The position numbers were made by a program, and so were the translations under genes. The notes beneath the pieces are model-generated. The model was not told where the DNA came from. It saw only the letters and a list, made by a program, of their open reading frames with translations, and searched no databases. Below, piece after piece: positions 7,407 through 10,395 of a stretch of 10,395 bases of DNA (positions are counted from its first letter, which is position 1; every line of letters starts with the position of its first letter). Source of the stretch: W0P28-013 sp963659365 (lineage in GTDB: Bacteria; Bacteroidota; Bacteroidia; Bacteroidales; Paludibacteraceae); the NCBI GenBank assembly GCA_963659365.1, contig CAVKTI010000070.1, positions 1 through 10,395 on the forward strand, written 5' to 3'.

Positions 7407-7423
7407 GGCACAAACTTTGTGCC
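7407..7423. promoter_or_regulatory. 17-bp perfect palindrome in the DUF5606 leader
   Basis: GGCACAAA-C-TTTGTGCC has 8-bp arms around one central base. It lies between the -7 box (7438-7445) and ATG 7378, about 8-24 nt past the expected transcription start. That is a typical position for a repressor operator. As RNA the one-base centre would hinder a full hairpin, which favours a DNA-binding site. Confidence 0.5.
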
Positions 7424-7437
7424 AAATACTTCGGTCG

Positions 7438-7445
7438 CAAAGATA
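7438..7445 (-). promoter_or_regulatory. -7 promoter element of the DUF5606 gene
   Basis: TATCTTTG on the minus strand is a perfect TAnnTTTG. The expected -33 zone, beyond a T10 run, has only TGTTG rather than TTTG, so the upstream half is weak. The leader to ATG 7378 is about 50 nt. Confidence 0.55.
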
Positions 7446-7501
7446 CAAAAAAAAAACGGCAACCAACACTGCGCTACACAAAGTTGTATTTTCCGCCAAA
7501 T

Positions 7502-7537
7502 TTTGCGCCGCAACATCGGTTTATTTTTGTAATTTTG
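7502..7537 (+). promoter_or_regulatory. Probable mrp promoter
   Basis: Two overlapping-style boxes stand side by side: TATTTTTG (7522-7529) and TAATTTTG (7530-7537). TTTG at 7502-7505 is 16 and 24 nt upstream of them, neither ideal. If either is used, mrp has a leader of about 195 nt made mostly of tandem repeats. Confidence 0.4.
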
Positions 7538-7540
7538 CGC

Positions 7541-7608
7541 TTGATAATTGACAATTGATAATTGATAATTGACAATGAAAGGTTAGAGGTGAGAGGTTAT
7601 AGGTTATA
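7541..7608 (+). repeat. Two heptamer arrays: TTGAYAA x5 and GGTTATA x4
   Basis: Five TTGAYAA units run without a break from 7541 to 7575. After TGAAA come GGTTAGA, GGTGAGA, GGTTATA and GGTTATA (7581-7608). Both have a strict 7-nt period. GGTTATA units recur at 8866-8907 after mrp. Confidence 0.85.
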
Positions 7609-7642
7609 GACAATGACTATGACCAAGACAAATGCGTTAAAC

Positions 7643-7674
7643 TAATCAACTCATCAACCAATCAACTTATCAAC
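7643..7674 (+). repeat. NNATCAAC octamer array, 4 units
   Basis: TAATCAAC, TCATCAAC, CAATCAAC and TTATCAAC follow one another exactly: six fixed bases and two free ones per unit. Two more units (TAATCAAC CAATCAAC) occur near 10129-10144 in front of composite repeat copy B. Confidence 0.8.
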
Positions 7675-7678
7675 TAAA

Positions 7679-7735
7679 TTTGAAATTGCGGCTTGCCGCA
7701 TCACTTCTCACTTCTAACTACTCACTTCTCACTAA
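7679..7735 (+). repeat. TGCGGC palindrome module and TCACTTC heptamer array
   Basis: 7679-7712 repeats the module at 4922-4956, including TGCGGC-TT-GCCGCA (7687-7700). From 7701 to 7735 five heptamers TCACTTC, TCACTTC, TAACTAC, TCACTTC and TCACTAA lead directly into the A-rich start region of mrp (ATG 7740). Confidence 0.75.
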
Positions 7736-7739
7736 AAAA

Positions 7740-8795
7740 ATGACTTTGTATCCAAAATTGATTCTCGATGCGTTGGCGCATGTGCGCTATCCTGGCACGG
7801 GCAAAGATATTGTTTCGAGCGGCATGATCGAAGACGACATCCGCATCGATGGCTCGAAGGTAAGTTTTTCGCTGGTGTTCGACAAACAGAATGACCCATT
7901 TGCGCGCTCGCTGGTGAAAGCCTGCGAACAGGCCATAAAAACCTACATTTCGCCCGAGGTGGAAATCGCTGGAAATATCGCCATCAAGTACAAACAACAG
8001 CCCGCTGTCGAGGCGAAAAAGCCGCTGGAAGGTGTGAAACACATCATCGCCATCTCGTCGGGCAAGGGCGGCGTGGGCAAATCGACTGTTTCGGCCAATT
8101 TGGCGGTGGCTTTGGCGCAATTAGGCTACAAAGTTGGTCTGCTCGATGCCGATATTTTCGGGCCGTCGATTCCCAAAATGTTTGGAATCGAAGACGCGCG
8201 CCCTGTGGCGGAGGAGGTCGATGGGCGCAGCCTCATTGTGCCGATTGAGCGCTATGGCGTAAAAATTCTGTCGATAGGCTTTTTTGCCAATCCCGATACG
8301 GCACTTGTGTGGCGTGGCGGCATGGCCAGCAATGCGCTGAAACAACTGATTTGCGATGCTGCTTGGGGCGCGTTGGACTATTTTCTGATAGACCTGCCGC
8401 CTGGCACAAGCGACATTCATCTGACTTTGGTACAAACTGTTCGACTCGATGGTGCAATCGTGGTCAGCACGCCGCAGCAGGTGGCTCTGGCCGATGCACG
8501 CAAAGGACTGCAAATGTTCGAAAACGACAAGATAAATGTGCCGATACTCGGTTTGGTCGAAAATATGGCGTGGTTTACGCCCGCCGAACTGCCCGAAAAT
8601 CGCTATTACATTTTTGGAAGAGAGGGCTGCAAACGCCTTGCCGAAGAGAAAGGCGTGCCACTGCTGGCGCAAATTCCGTTGGTGCAGAGCATCTGCGACA
8701 GCGGCGACGACGGCACGCCCGTCGCTCTACACCCCGACACCGCCACAAGTCTTGCCTTCCGCACCCTAGCCGAGCGCGTGGTGGAGAGTTTGTAA
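7740..8795 (+). CDS. mrp: Mrp/NBP35-family iron-sulfur cluster carrier ATPase
   Basis: This cytoplasmic P-loop ATPase helps assemble or carry Fe-S clusters for apoproteins. The 351-residue protein has an N-terminal MIP18 (DUF59)-like domain (about 1-85, with RYPGTGKDIVSSGMI at 16-30). The Mrp ATPase follows, with the deviant Walker A SGKGGVGKST (107-116, K109 and K114), switch region DADIFGPSIP (136-145) and Walker B DLPPGTSD (218-225). The usual cluster-binding CxxC after ENM(S/A) is absent: the segment is ENMAWFTPAELPENRYY (274-290). This is, as I recall, the normal form in Bacteroidota. Cysteines are present but scattered (for example C205, C297, C319). ATG 7740 gives the standard N-terminus; the in-frame ATG at 7680 only translates repeats. 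It is divergent from the DUF5606 gene. A hairpin terminator lies at 8905-8937. Confidence 0.93.
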   Translation: MTLYPKLILDALAHVRYPGTGKDIVSSGMIEDDIRIDGSKVSFSLVFDKQNDPFARSLVKACEQAIKTYISPEVEIAGNIAIKYKQQPAVEAKKPLEGVKHIIAISSGKGGVGKSTVSANLAVALAQLGYKVGLLDADIFGPSIPKMFGIEDARPVAEEVDGRSLIVPIERYGVKILSIGFFANPDTALVWRGGMASNALKQLICDAAWGALDYFLIDLPPGTSDIHLTLVQTVRLDGAIVVSTPQQVALADARKGLQMFENDKINVPILGLVENMAWFTPAELPENRYYIFGREGCKRLAEEKGVPLLAQIPLVQSICDSGDDGTPVALHPDTATSLAFRTLAERVVESL

Positions 8796-8802
8796 AGTTT
8801 AT

Positions 8803-8842
8803 AAAGTTTGAAAGTCTGAAAGTGAGAAAGTGTAAAAGTAGG
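8803..8842 (+). repeat. AAAGTNNN octamer array, 5 units
   Basis: AAAGTTTG, AAAGTCTG, AAAGTGAG, AAAGTGTA and AAAGTAGG follow in exact 8-nt register right after the mrp stop. A sixth AAAGT overlaps the stop codon at 8794-8798, in 9-nt spacing. The last unit overlaps the P1 palindrome. Confidence 0.8.
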
Positions 8843-8861
8843 GACGCACCGAGTGCGTCCG
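8840..8861 (+). repeat. Short palindromic repeat, family P1, copy 2
   Basis: The hairpin GGACGCAC-CGA-GTGCGTCC with flanks AGG and G is identical over 22 bp to 10103-10124 and has one mismatch to the inverted copy at 4874-4895. Confidence 0.8.
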
Positions 8862-8865
8862 AAAA

Positions 8866-8907
8866 GGTTATAGGTTAGCGTTTAGAGAATATAGAGGATA
8901 GATTGTA
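8866..8907 (+). repeat. GGTTATA-like degenerate heptamer array, 6 units
   Basis: GGTTATA, GGTTAGC, GTTTAGA, GAATATA, GAGGATA and GATTGTA keep a 7-nt register, each beginning with G and most ending in A. The first two units match the array in the mrp leader; the later ones are more diverged. Confidence 0.6.
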
Positions 8908-8974
8908 GAGCCGTCACAGTGTGGCGGCTCTACTGTTTTAATGAAAAATTAACAATGAATAATGAACAATAATT
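8902..8974 (+). repeat. Composite repeat, copy A (73 bp)
   Basis: 71 of 73 positions match 10147-10219. It contains a hairpin with a T-run and then the heptamers AATGAAA, AATTAAC, AATGAAT, AATGAAC and AATAATT. Copies A and B are in the same orientation, 1,245 bp apart, each behind a P1 palindrome. Confidence 0.9.
8905..8937 (+). terminator. Terminator-like hairpin after mrp
   Basis: GTAGAGCCG (8905-8913) pairs perfectly with CGGCTCTAC (8925-8933), with an inner CAC/GTG, and is followed by TGTTTT. It lies 110 nt after the mrp stop. It is part of composite repeat copy A. Confidence 0.65.
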
Positions 8975-9036
8975 TGGCGGTGGGGTTGGAAACTAAATCA
9001 ACAAAAAATCTCCGAAAAAATTTTTTGCTCAAAAAT

Positions 9037-9066
9037 TTTGTAGATGAAAAAAAATCCCTACCTTTG
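9037..9066 (+). promoter_or_regulatory. Promoter of the small ORF and lipoprotein gene
   Basis: TTTG (9037-9040), 18 nt, then TACCTTTG (9059-9066, perfect TAnnTTTG). An A6T6 block at 9015-9026 lies upstream and could act as an UP-like element. Transcription would start around 9071-9073, giving a leader of about 220 nt to the lipoprotein ATG. Confidence 0.7.
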
Positions 9067-9071
9067 CGGTG

Positions 9072-9191
9072 ATGATGACGAGAAACAACATACATACGGC
9101 TATAGACGGGTGCGCAAGTTTGTGTGCGCTTGCTCATTATGCCCGTAACTCGCTGATTATCAAACAGTTGCCCCCCCCCCATATTAGGTAA
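9072..9191 (+). CDS. Possible small ORF (39 aa) ending in a poly-C tract, perhaps leaderless
   Basis: The reading frame ATG ATG ACG AGA opens 5 nt after the -7 box and encodes a peptide beginning MMTRNNIHTAIDGCASLCAL and ending KQLPPPHIR. It has two cysteines, a mildly hydrophobic middle and no clear signal peptide. The start would be at or next to the transcription start, so translation would be leaderless. The C10 tract (9171-9180) encodes the PPP and would shift the frame if its length changed. The same stretch can also fold as RNA: ACGGG (9106-9110) with CCCGT (9142-9146), enclosing GCGCA (9112-9116) with TGCGC (9125-9129). It may therefore be a leader RNA of the lipoprotein gene rather than a gene. 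I recognise no family with certainty. Confidence 0.35.
   Translation: MMTRNNIHTAIDGCASLCALAHYARNSLIIKQLPPPHIR
9171..9180 (+). repeat. C10 homopolymer tract
   Basis: Ten consecutive C in an otherwise AT-rich leader. Tracts of this length slip during replication and are also prone to sequencing or assembly error. It lies in the last codons of the 39-codon ORF and 111 nt upstream of the lipoprotein start. Confidence 0.9.
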
Positions 9192-9224
9192 AATTATTCC
9201 TAAAAATTGTATTAAAAGTGCTTT

Positions 9225-9248
9225 GCGGACGAATTTCTATTCGGTCGC
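9225..9248 (+). other. Imperfect hairpin in the lipoprotein leader
   Basis: GCGGACGAA (9225-9233) faces TTCGGTCGC (9240-9248) across a 6-nt loop, with one G-T pair and one mismatch. No T-run follows, so it is not a good terminator. It may shape the leader of the lipoprotein mRNA. Confidence 0.35.
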
Positions 9249-9291
9249 CCTTTGTCGTGTGCAAAACTAATAACCCTATAAAATCTAAATT

Positions 9292-10092
9292 ATGAAACAC
9301 ACAAAACTTTTCTTTACCCTATGTTGCGCAGCAATGGTGTTTGCCGCCTGCGAAAAGAATGATGAGCCGAAAAACGACTCGAGCAACAATCAAAACAAAG
9401 AAACCACTGACATTGAAAACAATAATGACCCTGAAAACGACACCAAAGAGGCTGTCGATTTGGGCCTGAGTGTGAAGTGGGCCACCTGTAATGTGGGTGC
9501 TACCAGCCCCGAAAAGTATGGTAATTACTACGCTTGGGGCGAAATTGCCCCCAAAAGCGAACCTTATACATGGGAGTATTACAAATATACAAGTGGTAAA
9601 TACAACACCACTCTGACTAAATATAACAACAGTAAAACCTATGGTGCTACTGTGGACAGCCTTACCACACTCGAAGCCTCCGACGATGCTGCCACCCAAA
9701 ACTGGGGCGGTTCGTGGCGTATGCCAAGCAGTGCAGAGTGGGAAGAACTCATCGAAAAGTGTACTTGGACTTGGACAACACTAAAAGGCGTGAATGGCTA
9801 TGAAGTAAAAGCCGTCAATGGTAACTCTATTTTTCTCCCTGCAGCGGGGATTTATATCGATAAAAAACTAAGCGATGCGGGCAACTATGGTGACTACTGG
9901 TCGAGTTCGCTCATCGAGGCAGTCCCAGACGGCGCATGGAGCGTATGTTTCCATGCAAATAGTGTAGATGGGCGCTCTAACAGCATTTCCCAACGGACGG
10001 TACAAAGGCTCGTGGTTTTCTACTCTAACACAGTGAGCGGGTACGCCAACGCTCGCTATGGTGGGCAATCCGTTCGTCCAGTATGTGAGTAA
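9292..10092 (+). CDS. Surface-type lipoprotein with a FISUMP-like (TIGR02145) domain
   Basis: The 266-residue precursor has a lipoprotein signal peptide: MKHTK, a hydrophobic stretch, then FAAC with the lipidated Cys at 20. The next residues EKNDE resemble the acidic export signals that send Bacteroidota lipoproteins to the outer face of the outer membrane. Residues about 21-53 are an N/D/E/K-rich spacer. From 55 on comes the domain known from the Fibrobacter succinogenes major paralogous family and many Bacteroides proteins: VDLGLSVKWATCNVGA (55-70), GNYYAWGEI, WGGSWRMPSSAEWEELI, GDYWSSSL and the closing SVRPVCE. The molecular function is unknown. ATG 9292 follows an A/T-rich stretch typical of these genomes. 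The promoter is about 220 nt upstream and a hairpin terminator is at 10150-10182. The gene sits between two composite repeats, and such genes are often multicopy. Confidence 0.85.
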   Translation: MKHTKLFFTLCCAAMVFAACEKNDEPKNDSSNNQNKETTDIENNNDPENDTKEAVDLGLSVKWATCNVGATSPEKYGNYYAWGEIAPKSEPYTWEYYKYTSGKYNTTLTKYNNSKTYGATVDSLTTLEASDDAATQNWGGSWRMPSSAEWEELIEKCTWTWTTLKGVNGYEVKAVNGNSIFLPAAGIYIDKKLSDAGNYGDYWSSSLIEAVPDGAWSVCFHANSVDGRSNSISQRTVQRLVVFYSNTVSGYANARYGGQSVRPVCE

Positions 10093-10102
10093 TGGACAAT
10101 AT

Positions 10103-10124
10103 AGGGACGCACCGAGTGCGTCCG
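10103..10124 (+). repeat. Short palindromic repeat, family P1, copy 3
   Basis: Identical over 22 bp to 8840-8861. It begins 11 nt after the lipoprotein stop codon and precedes composite repeat copy B, as copy 2 precedes copy A. Confidence 0.8.
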
Positions 10125-10146
10125 AGAATAATCAACCAATCAACGA

Positions 10147-10219
10147 ATTGTAGAGTCGTCTCAGTGTGGCGGCTCTACTGTTTTAATGAAAAATTAACAA
10201 TGAATAATGAACAATAATT
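10147..10219 (+). repeat. Composite repeat, copy B (73 bp)
   Basis: Differs from copy A (8902-8974) at two positions, both in or beside the hairpin. It is preceded by two ATCAAC octamers where copy A has GGTTATA-like heptamers, so the modules are shuffled rather than copied as one block. Confidence 0.9.
10150..10182 (+). terminator. Terminator-like hairpin after the lipoprotein gene
   Basis: GTAGAGTCG (10150-10158) pairs with CGGCTCTAC (10170-10178) and is followed by TGTTTT. The change C to T in the left arm keeps pairing as G-U, which suggests the RNA fold is under selection. Confidence 0.65.
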
Positions 10220-10221
10220 CC

Positions 10222-10253
10222 CAAATCCACAAATAACCAAATCTGCAAATCAA
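10222..10253 (+). repeat. CAAATNNN octamer array, 4 units
   Basis: CAAATCCA, CAAATAAC, CAAATCTG and CAAATCAA stand in exact 8-nt register. Two similar units (CAAATCTT, CAAATAAT) occur at 4817-4832. Confidence 0.75.
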
Positions 10254-10290
10254 CATAAAACGATGCCGCCGCATTTTTTTTGATAAAAAT

Positions 10291-10321
10291 TTTGCCGTGT
10301 CGTCAAAAAGCGTTACCTTTG
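10291..10321 (+). promoter_or_regulatory. Promoter of the tRNA-Thr gene
   Basis: TTTG (10291-10294), 19 nt, then TACCTTTG (10314-10321): a textbook Bacteroides promoter. The tRNA begins 15 nt after the -7 box, so transcription starts a few bases before the mature 5' end. Confidence 0.8.
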
Positions 10322-10335
10322 CCGCCGAAATAAAC

Positions 10336-10395
<60 letters not shown>

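Noticed and set aside
7379..7516. A 46-residue extension of the DUF5606 protein with a hydrophobic stretch that looks like a signal peptide.
   Set aside because: It translates the promoter and the leader palindrome; the family's N-terminus begins at the MLKNIL methionine (7378).
7541..7735. A CRISPR array.
   Set aside because: The units are 7-8 nt with no unique spacers, there are no cas genes, and the direct repeats elsewhere occur only in pairs.
7680..7739. A 20-residue extension of Mrp.
   Set aside because: It is encoded entirely by the palindrome module and the TCACTTC array, and Mrp proteins start at the MTLYPK position.
8949..9182. A 77-codon minus-strand frame over the lipoprotein promoter region.
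   Set aside because: It covers the promoter, the A6T6 block and the poly-C tract; the start lies at the homopolymer and the peptide is low in complexity.

Overview
The window looks like chromosomal DNA of a member of the Bacteroidota, most likely order Bacteroidales. Four things point there: repeated promoter pairs of the Bacteroides type (TTTG, then about 19-20 nt, then TAnnTTTG); A-rich start regions without Shine-Dalgarno sequences; a eukaryote-like GT3 glycogen synthase next to an alpha-glucan phosphorylase; and a DUF5606-type protein, a CxxC-less Mrp ATPase and a FISUMP-type lipoprotein. No species can be named from the sequence alone.

Layout. Positions 58-4393 (minus strand) hold a two-gene glycogen operon: glycogen synthase followed by glycogen phosphorylase, with a promoter and a terminator. 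Positions 4415-4785 hold a 47-codon gene of unknown function between two 67-68 bp direct repeats that carry promoter parts. Positions 4955-6721 (minus) encode a PycB/OadA-like carboxyltransferase subunit whose C-terminal biotinyl-like domain lacks the biotin-accepting lysine. A 201 bp stretch with inverted-repeat ends separates it from a DUF5606 gene (6959-7378, minus). Divergent from that gene, and behind a leader built of 7- and 8-nt tandem repeats, is mrp (7740-8795, plus). Next come a promoter, a possible 39-codon ORF ending in a C10 tract, and a FISUMP-type lipoprotein gene (9292-10092, plus). This unit lies between two copies of a composite intergenic repeat 1,245 bp apart. The window ends inside a tRNA-Thr(CGU) gene with its own strong promoter.

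How the genes fit together. The synthase and phosphorylase make and degrade the same storage polymer and are probably co-transcribed. The PycB-like protein fits anaplerotic or decarboxylating C3/C4 metabolism, but it needs a biotin carrier from elsewhere. Mrp is an iron-sulfur cluster carrier or assembly ATPase. The lipoprotein is probably on the cell surface. I see no defence system, prophage, transposase or CRISPR. The unusual material is between the genes: several families of 7-8 nt period arrays, recurring short palindromes and recurring terminator modules, which together resemble the short tandemly repeated repetitive (STRR) heptamers of cyanobacteria.
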